From Cellulomonas sp. B6 (GTDB lineage: Bacteria > Actinomycetota > Actinomycetes > Actinomycetales > Cellulomonadaceae): DNA of 32,643 bases. Where the stretch lies: positions 1 to 32,643 of the forward strand of contig NZ_LNTD01000100.1 of assembly GCF_001462455.1 (NCBI RefSeq). Reading direction: 5' to 3'. Shown piece after piece: positions 8,038 through 15,664 of the stretch (its first letter is position 1; each line of letters starts with the position of its first letter). The notes below the pieces were generated by a model, which searched no databases, was not told the origin of the DNA, and saw only the letters and a list, made by a program, of their open reading frames with translations. Made by a program: the position numbers and the translations under genes.

Positions 8038-9110
8038 GGCAGGGCCCGGACCGCCGCGACCGCGGGGGCGAGGAGCGTCGCGGCCCGGTCGAGCACGGCG
8101 TCGACGTCGGCGGTCAGGTCCTTGTCCGCCAGCGTGAGGGTCGCGGCGACCGGGTCGGCCGCGCGGCGCAGGTCGATCGTGTGCGGCCAGCCGAGGTCCG
8201 ACAGCAGCGGGTCGAACTTGCGGGAGTACGCGAGCGGCACCGCGGGCGTCCCGGTGGACAGCGCGTTGAGGCACGCGTGCATGCGGGACCCGACCACCAG
8301 GGCCGCCGACGCGGTCACGCGGCGCACGTCGTCGAGGTCCTCGGGCACCACGACGTCCACGCCCGGCTCGTCGAGCAGGGCCGCGACCTCGTGGACGGCG
8401 GGCACGTCGTTGTCGGCGACGGGGGAGTCCAGCACGTGCGCGAGCAGCGTGACCCGGCGTCCCGCGGCGAGCAGGCCGCGCGCGACGCCGAGCACGGTGG
8501 TGCGGTAGCCGGCGTGGTCGACGTGGGGGTTGGGCGCCCACAGCAGGCCGGAGACGTTGAGCACGACGTCGCGCGTGCGCTCGACCTGCGGACGGGGCAG
8601 CGCGAACACGACGTCGGTGCTCAGCACGTCGACGGGGCGGCCGAGCCGCGCGGCGTACTCGGCGCTCGTCGAGTCGCGTGCCATGACGCACGCCGCGCGG
8701 CGCATCGACCAGCGCCCCAGCGTGCGGGCGCGGCGCGTCCCGAACGGGCCGATCGTCTGCGGCCCCAGCACGACGGGGGTCCCGGCCTGCGTCGCGAGCT
8801 CGGCCAGCATGCTCTGCGTGGTCAGCCGGCGCAGCCCGTAGATGTCCGCGAACGAGTCGCCCGCGCGCGTGTCGACCGCGAGGTCGAACCCGCGCAGCCA
8901 CTCGACCAGCGGCTCGCGCGGGTCCAGCCGTGCGCGCAGCAGACGACGCCAGTCGCCGACCGGCGTCGGGGCGGTGCCGCTGCCGTAGTGCAGCGCCACG
9001 ACCTCCGCCCCCGGGTGCGCACGCTCCACGAGCGCCGCGGTGCCGCGGGCCAGCGCACGGACGCCCAGGTTCGACGAGAGGTCGTCGGCCCACAGGGTGA
9101 GGACTCGCAC
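8034..9110 (-). CDS. Polysaccharide pyruvyl transferase family protein
   Basis: A 358-residue CsaB/WcaK-type protein, expected to transfer enolpyruvate from phosphoenolpyruvate to sugar hydroxyls to form ketal pyruvate groups, adding negative charge to the polymer. Family features: WADDLSSNLGVRALARGTAAL near the N-terminus, a VLGPQTIGPFGTRRAR segment, MARDSTSAEYAARLG, VLNVSGLLW in mid-chain, and VVGSRMHACLNALSTGTPAVPL with AYSRKF close after it, the conserved R-x-H donor region. Start: GTG at 9108-9110 with GAGGAG 8 nt upstream; a longer in-frame reading up to 9185 has no ribosome site and crosses the -10 box. First gene of a three-gene operon driven by promoter copy D. Confidence 0.87.
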   Translation of the reverse strand: MRVLTLWADDLSSNLGVRALARGTAALVERAHPGAEVVALHYGSGTAPTPVGDWRRLLRARLDPREPLVEWLRGFDLAVDTRAGDSFADIYGLRRLTTQSMLAELATQAGTPVVLGPQTIGPFGTRRARTLGRWSMRRAACVMARDSTSAEYAARLGRPVDVLSTDVVFALPRPQVERTRDVVLNVSGLLWAPNPHVDHAGYRTTVLGVARGLLAAGRRVTLLAHVLDSPVADNDVPAVHEVAALLDEPGVDVVVPEDLDDVRRVTASAALVVGSRMHACLNALSTGTPAVPLAYSRKFDPLLSDLGWPHTIDLRRAADPVAATLTLADKDLTADVDAVLDRAATLLAPAVAAVRALP

Positions 9111-9170
9111 GGGCCGGTCTCCTCGCGGTGGTGGGCGCGCGCAGGCCGCGCACACCCTCGGATGCTGGGG

Positions 9171-9222
9171 AGTGTAGGTGCGCACGGAGCGCCGCCGAGG
9201 GTGTCCGGTTGAAGATCACCCG
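9171..9222 (-). promoter_or_regulatory. Shared EPS-locus promoter element, copy D, facing the pyruvyl transferase operon
   Basis: Read on the minus strand, CGGGTGAT runs from 9222 down to 9215 and AACCGGACA ends at 9202. The -10 box TACACT lies at 9176-9171, 45 nt after the GGGTGA. As in the other copies there is no recognisable -35. The predicted leader is about 55 nt. Confidence 0.5.
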
Positions 9223-9261
9223 TACCGATATGTCCGACGTGCCCTTTTCCTCCGTTAGCGT
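9206..9261 (+). promoter_or_regulatory. Divergent promoter with inverted-repeat operator, facing the acyltransferase gene
   Basis: CGGTTGA (9206-9212) and TCACCCG (9216-9222) form an imperfect 7-bp inverted repeat (6 of 7 matching) with a 3-nt spacer. It lies almost exactly midway between the minus-strand TACACT box (9171-9176) and a plus-strand TAGCGT box (9256-9261), so one protein could act on both divergent transcripts. Confidence 0.45.
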
Positions 9262-9338
9262 GGCGATCGACGACGCCCGGAGCACGACCCCCGCCCCGCG
9301 TCGTCCGGGCTGGTCGGGTGGTCGTCGGAGGTGTCGTG

Positions 9339-10409
9339 GTGCGCGCGCACGAGTCGTCCACCGCCGTCGACGGTGCACCCGCGGGGGCACCGACGGCCGC
9401 CGCGGGCCCGGCCCCGCGGCCGCGCATGGAGTGGATGGACACGCTGCGCGGGGTCGCGATCCTGCTCATGCTGCTGTGGCACGCGACCGCCGTCCCCCGG
9501 CTGCACGGCATCGTCGTGCCGGACGTGCTCGTCGCGGTCAACGACGCGCTGCTGCCGTTCCGCATGCCCACGCTCATGTTCCTGTCGGGGCTGCTGCTGC
9601 CGCGCTCGCTGAGCAAGCCGCTCGTGACGTACCTGCGGGGCAAGGTCGCGCTCGTGTGGTGGCCGTACCTGCTGTGGGTCGTGCTGTTCCTCGCGATGTC
9701 GGGCACCCAGACGCCGCTGTGGCACCCCAAGCTGTACCTCGCGAAGGGCTACCTCTGGTACCTGTTCTTCCTCGGGGTCTTCTACCTGGTCGCGCCCCTG
9801 GTGCGGCGGGTGCCGACGGCGCTCGTCTGCGGCGTGCTGCTGGTCGCCTCGTTCGTGGTCGACAGCCCGCTCGCGCACCGCATGCTGTACTTCGCGGTCT
9901 TCTTCTTCCTCGGCTGCTGGGTCGCCGAGCGCGGGGACGACGTGGTCGGGCGGATCGGCCGCTCGCGCGCCCGGGTCGCCCTGCTCGCCGCCGTCGCGCT
10001 CGCGCTCGCGGTCGCGTCCGCCGTCGTCGACCTGCGGTACGTCAGCCTGACCGTGCCCGGCAGCGTGGCGGGGATCGTCGTCGCCGTGCTCGCCGCACGC
10101 CGGCTGCCGTCCGCGCGCACCGCGCGGCTGCGGGCCGTCGGGCGCAGCTCGATCGTGTTCTACACCGCGCACTTCCCGGTCATGCAGGTCGTCGCGACGT
10201 GGCTCGGCGGACGGGGTGCGCCCTGGTGGGTGGCGGTCCCGGCGCTGCTCGTCGCGGCGCTCGCCGTGACCTGGCCGCTCGCGCGGCACCGCGACGGGCC
10301 CGCGGTGCGCTGGCTGTTCGAGATGCCGGGCCTCGCCGTCCGACGTCCCACCGTCCGGCCCCCGGCTTCACCCGTGCCCGCCGCCGCCGCGGCCGTGGCG
10401 CGTCCCTAG
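9339..10409 (+). CDS. Membrane acyltransferase family 3 (OafA/YrhL-type O-acyltransferase)
   Basis: A 356-residue integral membrane protein, expected to O-acetylate (or otherwise acylate) the polysaccharide. The N-terminal signature MEWMDTLRGVAILLML then LLWHATAVPRLHG has the Arg and His of the family 3 active site, and RMPTLMFLSGLLLPRSL is the typical second block. About ten hydrophobic segments follow, with IGRSSIVFYTAHF-type sequence (RSSIVFYTAHFPVMQ) near the end, also conserved in the family. Start: GTG at 9339, 7 nt after GGAGG (9327-9331); GTG at 9336 or 9318 is possible but has poorer spacing. Residues 1-27 are an Ala/Pro-rich cytoplasmic lead. It is transcribed away from the pyruvyl transferase operon. 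Confidence 0.87.
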   Translation: MRAHESSTAVDGAPAGAPTAAAGPAPRPRMEWMDTLRGVAILLMLLWHATAVPRLHGIVVPDVLVAVNDALLPFRMPTLMFLSGLLLPRSLSKPLVTYLRGKVALVWWPYLLWVVLFLAMSGTQTPLWHPKLYLAKGYLWYLFFLGVFYLVAPLVRRVPTALVCGVLLVASFVVDSPLAHRMLYFAVFFFLGCWVAERGDDVVGRIGRSRARVALLAAVALALAVASAVVDLRYVSLTVPGSVAGIVVAVLAARRLPSARTARLRAVGRSSIVFYTAHFPVMQVVATWLGGRGAPWWVAVPALLVAALAVTWPLARHRDGPAVRWLFEMPGLAVRRPTVRPPASPVPAAAAAVARP

Positions 10410-10412
10410 ACT
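10407..10412 (+). promoter_or_regulatory. Possible -10 box
   Basis: TAGACT overlaps the TAG stop of the acyltransferase gene and lies about 60 nt before the next GTG. It matches the actinobacterial -10 pattern TAnnnT; no good -35 is visible. Confidence 0.35.
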
Positions 10413-10475
10413 CGGCAGACCTGCGCACCGCGCGGTCGCCACCGGCGCACCGCGCCGTCGACCAGGAGGAGAACC

Positions 10476-11186
10476 GTGGACGAGCACATCGAGCAGCCGC
10501 GCCGCCGGACCGTCGTCGTCGGCGCCGTCGTGGGCGCGCTCGTCGTCGGCGGGGTGGCCCTCGCGTTCGTGCTGGGTCGCCCGGACGGTGCCGTCGCGGG
10601 TGCGTCGGCCACGGCCTCGGCCGCGTCGTCCGCGGACTCGGGCGAGGGGGCGGGGGCGGCCACGACACCGGACGAGCCCGGCGCCACGACGGCGGGGGCG
10701 CCCGTTCCGGACGAGGCGCCGGCCGCCGGTACCGGGGTCGACCCCGCCGCCGAGCCCGTGGCCGTGCCGCCGCTGAGCGACGTCGCGCCCGTCGTCGCCG
10801 ACGGCTCGTCGCCGGCCAGCCCGGCCCCGGGTCTCACGGTCGAGGTGGTCGCGGTCGCACCGGTCGCCGTCACCGGTGTGGGTCCGGGGGAGTACGCGGG
10901 CCCCGGCGTGGCCGTGACCGTGCGCGTCACGAGCTCGGCCGCCGAGGCGACGGCGCTGACGTCACCCGCCGTCGCCCTCTACGCCGGCGCGGACGGCGCG
11001 CCGGTGCCACCCGTGCCCACCGACGCCGACGCCGCGCCGCTGCCGTCGTCGGTCGACCCCGGCGCGTCCGTCGAGGGCGTGTACCGGTTCGCGGAGCCCG
11101 ACCCGCGTGACGCGCCGCTGGCCGTGAGCGTTCTCCTCACGCCGCAGGCCGCGCCCGTCGTGGCGCAGGGCTTCCGGCTCGGCTGA
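10476..11186 (+). CDS. Single-pass membrane protein with A/P/T-rich stalk and extracellular beta-domain (DUF4352-like)
   Basis: A 236-residue protein I cannot assign to a specific function. Residues 1-11 are charged (MDEHIEQPRRR), 12-33 form one membrane segment (TVVVGAVVGALVVGGVALAFVL), 34-115 are low-complexity Ala/Thr/Pro/Glu stalk, and 120-236 look like a beta-sandwich (LTVEVVAVAPVAV, GVAVTVRVTSSAAEA, VEGVYRFAEPDPRDAPLAVSVLL) in the style of DUF4352 domains. The topology is Nin-Cout, so the domain would sit outside, near the polymer machinery. Start GTG with GGAGGAG just upstream. It may have its own promoter (TAGACT) or be read through from the acyltransferase gene, and ends at a strong hairpin. 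Confidence 0.8.
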   Translation: MDEHIEQPRRRTVVVGAVVGALVVGGVALAFVLGRPDGAVAGASATASAASSADSGEGAGAATTPDEPGATTAGAPVPDEAPAAGTGVDPAAEPVAVPPLSDVAPVVADGSSPASPAPGLTVEVVAVAPVAVTGVGPGEYAGPGVAVTVRVTSSAAEATALTSPAVALYAGADGAPVPPVPTDADAAPLPSSVDPGASVEGVYRFAEPDPRDAPLAVSVLLTPQAAPVVAQGFRLG

Positions 11187-11201
11187 GCGGCCTGCGGCCG
11201 G

Positions 11202-11245
11202 GCGCCGTCCGCCCCTCGACGTCCCGCGCGGGGGCCGGACGGCGC
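11202..11245 (+). terminator. Hairpin terminator
   Basis: GCGCCGTCCG (11202-11211) and CGGACGGCGC (11236-11245) form a perfect 10-bp stem, 15 nt after the stop of the anchored beta-domain protein. A second GC-rich dyad follows to about 11265. Confidence 0.6.
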
Positions 11246-11283
11246 GCGCCCCGGGGTCCGGCCCCCGCGTCCGCGGCCCGGCG

Positions 11284-11358
11284 GGGGTGAATCCGGACGG
11301 GTGACCGGGTGAAGAGCCGACACGCAGGGCGACATGGGGGCGTTCGGGCAGTTACGTT
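11284..11358 (+). promoter_or_regulatory. Shared EPS-locus promoter element, copy E
   Basis: Three GGGTGA units occur at 11285, 11299 and 11307. The last reads CGGGTGAAGAGCCGACACG, and its GGGTGA is 46 nt upstream of a TACGTT -10 box (11353-11358). Just after it the sequence becomes unusually AT-rich for this window (CGCTTGTCCGTTTTGTGAG). It faces the secreted matrix protein gene. Confidence 0.5.
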
Positions 11359-11405
11359 CCGCTTGTCCGTTTTGTGAGCCGGTTCTCATGATGGCGAGGG
11401 GCCCC

Positions 11406-14400
11406 GTGTCCACCCTGTCGAACACCCTGCGGCGCGTCGGCGCTTCGCTCGTCGTCGCGTCGCTCGCGGCCCTCGGCCTCGCCGTCCCGGCGTCCGCCGA
11501 CTCGGCCCCCGCGGACCCCACGAACCCCGCGTCGCCGCCGACCGTCACCGCCGACGCGCTGCCCACCGCGCAGATCAACGGCGTCGCGTGGGCGCAGGTC
11601 GTCGTGGGCAACACCGTCTACGTCGGCGGCCGGTTCACGAAGGCGCGCCCGGCGGGCGCCGCGGCGGGGACCGGCGAGGTCGCCCGGCAGAACCTGCTCG
11701 CCTACGACATCACCACGGGGCAGCTCGTGCCGGGCTTCGCGCCGCAGCTCGACGGACAGGTGCGCTCGATCACGAAGTCGCCGGACGGCAAGCGCATCTA
11801 CGTGGTCGGCGACTTCTCCAAGGTCGACGGGCAGTTCCGCGTGCGCATCGCCGCGTTCGACACCGCGACCAACCAGCTCGTCGCCGGCTTCCGCCCCACG
11901 CTCGCGTCGAGCGGCCTCGCGGTGGCCGCCACGAACACGACCGTCTACGCCGGTGGCAACTTCCAGAGCGTCGCGGGTGTCACGGGCGGCACGCTGGTCG
12001 CGCGCAACTACCTCGCGGCGTTCAGCGCGACGGACGGCTCGCTGACGGGCTTCACGGGTGACACGGACGCACCCGTCACGGCGCTCGCCGTGACCGCCGA
12101 CCAGTCGAAGCTCGTCGTCGGTGGGCGCTTCACGACGCTCTCCGGCGCGGCGACGTACGGCCTCGGCGCGGTCGACCCCGCGACGGGCGGCCCGCTGCCG
12201 TTCCCGGCCAACGCGCAGATCCGCAACGGCGGCGCGGACTCGTCCATCACGAGCCTGTACGCCGACGCGACCGGCGTCTACGGCACCGGCTACCACTACG
12301 GCGACGGCGGCAACCTCGAGGGCACGTTCCGCACCGACCCGTCCCTCGGCTCGCTCACGTGGGTCGCCGACTGCCACGGCGACGCGTACTCGACGTTCCG
12401 CTCGCGCGACGTGGTCTACACCGCGAGCCACCACCACTACTGCGGCAACATGGGCGGCTTCCCGCAGACCGACCCGTGGTCGTTCTACTACGCCAACGCG
12501 TTCAGCCTCGCGGCGACGGGCACCAACACACCGGACATCTACGGCTACCCCGACCACCGCGGCGAGCCCTCGCCCACGCTGCTCAACTGGTACCCGTCGT
12601 TCTACGTCGGCAACTTCTCGGGCCTCGGCCAGGCCGTCTGGAGCGTGTCCGGCAACGACGACTACGTCGTGTACGCGGGCGAGTTCCCGGGGGTGAACGG
12701 CGCGCCGCAGTACGGTCTCGTGCGCTTCACGACGCCCGACAAGGCCCCGAACAAGCAGGGGCCGCGACTGCAGGGCTCGACGTTCCCGCTGTCGGTCACC
12801 TCGCGCGTCAAGGGTGAGGTCCGCATGACGTTCCAGACCAACTGGGACCGCGACAACGAGGGCCTGACGTACCGCATCTTCCGGCAGAGCGAGACCGGTG
12901 CCCCGCTGTGGCAGGAGACCATCACGACGCCGTTCTGGAAGCCCCAGACGCGCGTCGTCAAGGACACCGGCCTCGCACCCGGCAGCTCGCAGCGGTACCG
13001 GCTCACGGCCACCGACGCGTTCGGCAACGTCACGCGCTCGGCGTGGATGACGGTCACGGTCAACGCGAGCGACGAGCTCAGCGCGTACGCCCGCGACGTG
13101 CTCGACGACGGCGCGAGCTCCTACTGGCGCCTCTCCGAGCAGGCCGGCGCGACGACCGCCGACGACTGGGCCGGGACCTCGCCCGCGACCGCCGGCAGCG
13201 GCGTGACGTGGGGTGCCACCGGTGCGATCGGCGGGGACGCGGACACCGCTGCCGGGTTCCCCGGCAGCAGCGCGGGGCTCGTCTCGACGACCACCGCGAT
13301 CGAGGGCCCGCAGACGTTCGGGGTCGAGGCGTGGTTCCGCACGACGTCGACCGCCGGCGGCAAGATCGTCGGGTTCGGCAACAAGAGCACCGGGACGAGC
13401 ACGAGCTACGACCGGCACGTCTACCTCGACACCTCGGGCCGCGTGGTCTTCGGGGTGTACCCCGGGGCCGAGCGCACGCTGCAGTCCGCGACCGGCTTCA
13501 ACGACGGCCAGTGGCACCACGTGGTCGCGACGCTCGGCGGCGACGGCATGAAGCTCTACCTCGACGGGCGTCGCGTCGCGCAGCGCTCCGACACGACGTC
13601 GGCGCAGGCGTACTCGGGGTACTGGCGCATCGGCGGCGACTCGCCGTGGTCGGGCGCCACGTGGTTCGACGGTCAGATCGACGACGTCGCGATCTACCCC
13701 GGTCCGCTCACCGCGGCCCAGGTCGACGCGCACTGGACCGCGTCCGGCCGGACGTCGGCGGTCCCGCCGGTGCCTGCCGACGCCTACGGCGCCGCCGTGC
13801 GCTCCCTCGAGCCGGACCTGTACTGGCGCCTCGACGACACGACCGGCACGACCGCGGCCGACGCGGGCGCGTCGGTGGCGAACGGGACGTACGTCGGGAC
13901 CGTCGTCAAGGGTGCGGCGGGTGCGCTCACGGACCTGCCCACGGGCAAGGCCGTGCGGTTCACGGGGGCGGCGAACAGCTTCGTCCGCTCGCAGACCAGC
14001 TACACGAACCCGCGGGTCTACAGCCAGGAGCTGTGGTTCCGCACGACCACCACGTCCGGCGGCAAGCTCATCGGGTTCGGCGACGGTCAGACCGGCACGT
14101 CCGGCAGCTACGACCGGCACGTGTACATGGAGACGGACGGCCGCCTGACGTTCGGCGTGTGGACGGGTGCGACGAACACCATCACGTCGCCGAGCGCGTA
14201 CAACGACGGCGCGTGGCACCACATGGTCGCGTCGCAGTCGTCGGACGGCATGCGGCTGTACGTCGACGGGACGCTGGTCGGGACCAACCCGCAGACCGCG
14301 GCGCAGGACTACACCGGGTACTGGCGGGTCGGCGGCGACACCACGTGGGGTCCGCAGCCGTGGTTCGCCGGCACGGTCGACGAGGTCGCGGTCTACCCCG

Positions 14401-15623
14401 TGGCGCTCACGCCCGCACAGGTCGCGCAGCACTTCCAGCTCGGCTCGGGCACGGTGCCCAACCAGCCGCCCGTCGCGGCGTTCACCGCGACGACCGACGG
14501 CCTGGGCGTGAGCGTCGACGGGGCCTCCTCGAGCGACCCGGACGGGTCGGTCGCGTCGTGGGCGTGGGACTTCGGGGACGGCGGCACGGCGAGCGGCGCG
14601 CAGGCGTCGCACACGTTCGGCACCGCCGGCGACCACGCGGTCACGCTGACCGTCACCGACGACGACGGGGCGAGCAGCTCCGTGACGCAGACGGTCACCG
14701 TCCAGGCGCCCAACCAGCTGCCGCAGGCCGCGTTCACCGTGACCCCGACCGACCTCACGGTCGCGGTCGACGGCGGTGCGTCGAGCGACCCCGACGGCAC
14801 GATCGCCGCGTGGGCGTGGGACTTCGGCGACGGATCCGCACCCGTGCAGGGTGCGTCCCCGACGGCCACGCACACCTACCTCGCCGGCGGGACGTACACC
14901 GTGACCCTCACCGTCACGGACGACCGGGGCGGGCAGCGCACCGTCACGCACGACGTGACCGTGACCGCCCCGGCCGGGCCGACCGTGCTCGCCGCGGACG
15001 CGTTCGGGCGCACGTCGGCCTCGACCTGGGGCACCGCGGACACCGGGGGCGCATGGGTGCACGCCGGCTCGGCGAGCCAGTTCACCGTCGGCGACGGCGT
15101 CGGACGCCTGGCCCTCACGACCGCGGGCTCGAGCCCCCGGGCACGGCTCGGATCGCTGTCCGTGGGCGACGCGGACGTGACCGCGTCGTTCGCGCTCGAC
15201 AAGCTGGCCAGCTCGGGCGCGACCCGGGTGTGGCTCACCGCGCGGCAGACCGCCTGGACGTCGGAGTACCTGGTCAAGGCGAACGTCGCGCAGTCCGGGA
15301 ACGTCACCGCGCTGCAGGTGCTGCGCAAGGTCGGGGGCGTCGAGACCACCGTCGCGCAGGTCGTGCCGGGTCTCACGGTGGTCCCCGGGCAGCGGTACGT
15401 CCTGCGCCTGCAGGCGAGCGGCAGCGGGACGACCGCGCTCAAGGCCAAGATGTGGGCCGCGGGCGCTGCCGAGCCCGGGTGGCAGGTCGAGACGACCGAC
15501 GCGACGCCCGATCTGCAGGGCCCGGGCGCGGTCGGCGTCGGCGGCTACGTCGCGGGCAGCGCGACCAACCTCCCGATCGTCGTCGCGTGGGACGACCTGC
15601 GCGTGACGACGCCGGCGGGATGA
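11406..15623 (+). CDS. Large secreted beta-propeller / LamG / PKD matrix protein
   Basis: A 1405-residue extracellular protein. Residues 1-31 are a signal peptide (MSTLSNTLRR, hydrophobic core, VPASA). Residues about 52-448 form a DUF5122/Delta-60-type propeller (VYVGGRFTKA, IYVVGDFSKVDGQ, VYAGGNFQSVAG, LVVGGRFTTLSG, VYAGEFPGVNG). A fibronectin-like segment follows to about 550, then two LamG/concanavalin domains (about 555-780 and 792-1010) sharing YDRHVY, WHH and LYVDG/LYLDG blocks, two PKD domains (about 1019-1099 and 1102-1188, each with WAWDFGDG), and a C-terminal beta-domain (about 1194-1405). There is no LPXTG or terminal membrane helix. Start GTG 11406 follows GAGGGG; ATG at 11388 or 11391 is an alternative. 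A carbohydrate-binding or matrix role is inferred. It is in one operon with the polymerase. Confidence 0.85.
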   Translation: MSTLSNTLRRVGASLVVASLAALGLAVPASADSAPADPTNPASPPTVTADALPTAQINGVAWAQVVVGNTVYVGGRFTKARPAGAAAGTGEVARQNLLAYDITTGQLVPGFAPQLDGQVRSITKSPDGKRIYVVGDFSKVDGQFRVRIAAFDTATNQLVAGFRPTLASSGLAVAATNTTVYAGGNFQSVAGVTGGTLVARNYLAAFSATDGSLTGFTGDTDAPVTALAVTADQSKLVVGGRFTTLSGAATYGLGAVDPATGGPLPFPANAQIRNGGADSSITSLYADATGVYGTGYHYGDGGNLEGTFRTDPSLGSLTWVADCHGDAYSTFRSRDVVYTASHHHYCGNMGGFPQTDPWSFYYANAFSLAATGTNTPDIYGYPDHRGEPSPTLLNWYPSFYVGNFSGLGQAVWSVSGNDDYVVYAGEFPGVNGAPQYGLVRFTTPDKAPNKQGPRLQGSTFPLSVTSRVKGEVRMTFQTNWDRDNEGLTYRIFRQSETGAPLWQETITTPFWKPQTRVVKDTGLAPGSSQRYRLTATDAFGNVTRSAWMTVTVNASDELSAYARDVLDDGASSYWRLSEQAGATTADDWAGTSPATAGSGVTWGATGAIGGDADTAAGFPGSSAGLVSTTTAIEGPQTFGVEAWFRTTSTAGGKIVGFGNKSTGTSTSYDRHVYLDTSGRVVFGVYPGAERTLQSATGFNDGQWHHVVATLGGDGMKLYLDGRRVAQRSDTTSAQAYSGYWRIGGDSPWSGATWFDGQIDDVAIYPGPLTAAQVDAHWTASGRTSAVPPVPADAYGAAVRSLEPDLYWRLDDTTGTTAADAGASVANGTYVGTVVKGAAGALTDLPTGKAVRFTGAANSFVRSQTSYTNPRVYSQELWFRTTTTSGGKLIGFGDGQTGTSGSYDRHVYMETDGRLTFGVWTGATNTITSPSAYNDGAWHHMVASQSSDGMRLYVDGTLVGTNPQTAAQDYTGYWRVGGDTTWGPQPWFAGTVDEVAVYPVALTPAQVAQHFQLGSGTVPNQPPVAAFTATTDGLGVSVDGASSSDPDGSVASWAWDFGDGGTASGAQASHTFGTAGDHAVTLTVTDDDGASSSVTQTVTVQAPNQLPQAAFTVTPTDLTVAVDGGASSDPDGTIAAWAWDFGDGSAPVQGASPTATHTYLAGGTYTVTLTVTDDRGGQRTVTHDVTVTAPAGPTVLAADAFGRTSASTWGTADTGGAWVHAGSASQFTVGDGVGRLALTTAGSSPRARLGSLSVGDADVTASFALDKLASSGATRVWLTARQTAWTSEYLVKANVAQSGNVTALQVLRKVGGVETTVAQVVPGLTVVPGQRYVLRLQASGSGTTALKAKMWAAGAAEPGWQVETTDATPDLQGPGAVGVGGYVAGSATNLPIVVAWDDLRVTTPAG

Positions 15624-15664
15624 CCGGCGCGACCGCGCGGCCCACCGCACCTGCGGGGCGGTGA
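15620..15664 (+). CDS. 14-codon mini-ORF bridging matrix protein and polymerase genes
   Basis: ATG at 15620-15622 overlaps the TGA of the matrix-protein gene as ATGA, and its own TGA (15662-15664) overlaps the GTG of the polymerase gene as GTGA. The peptide would be MTGATARPTAPAGR. It could be a translational relay that carries terminating ribosomes to the next start, whose own ribosome site is weak. Whether it is translated is unknown; chance is possible. Confidence 0.3.
   Translation: MTGATARPTAPAGR

Noticed and set aside
11334-11405. Longer N-terminus of the matrix protein starting at ATG 11334
   Set aside because: It lies upstream of the predicted -10 box and would add a stretch with two Cys before a normal signal peptide.
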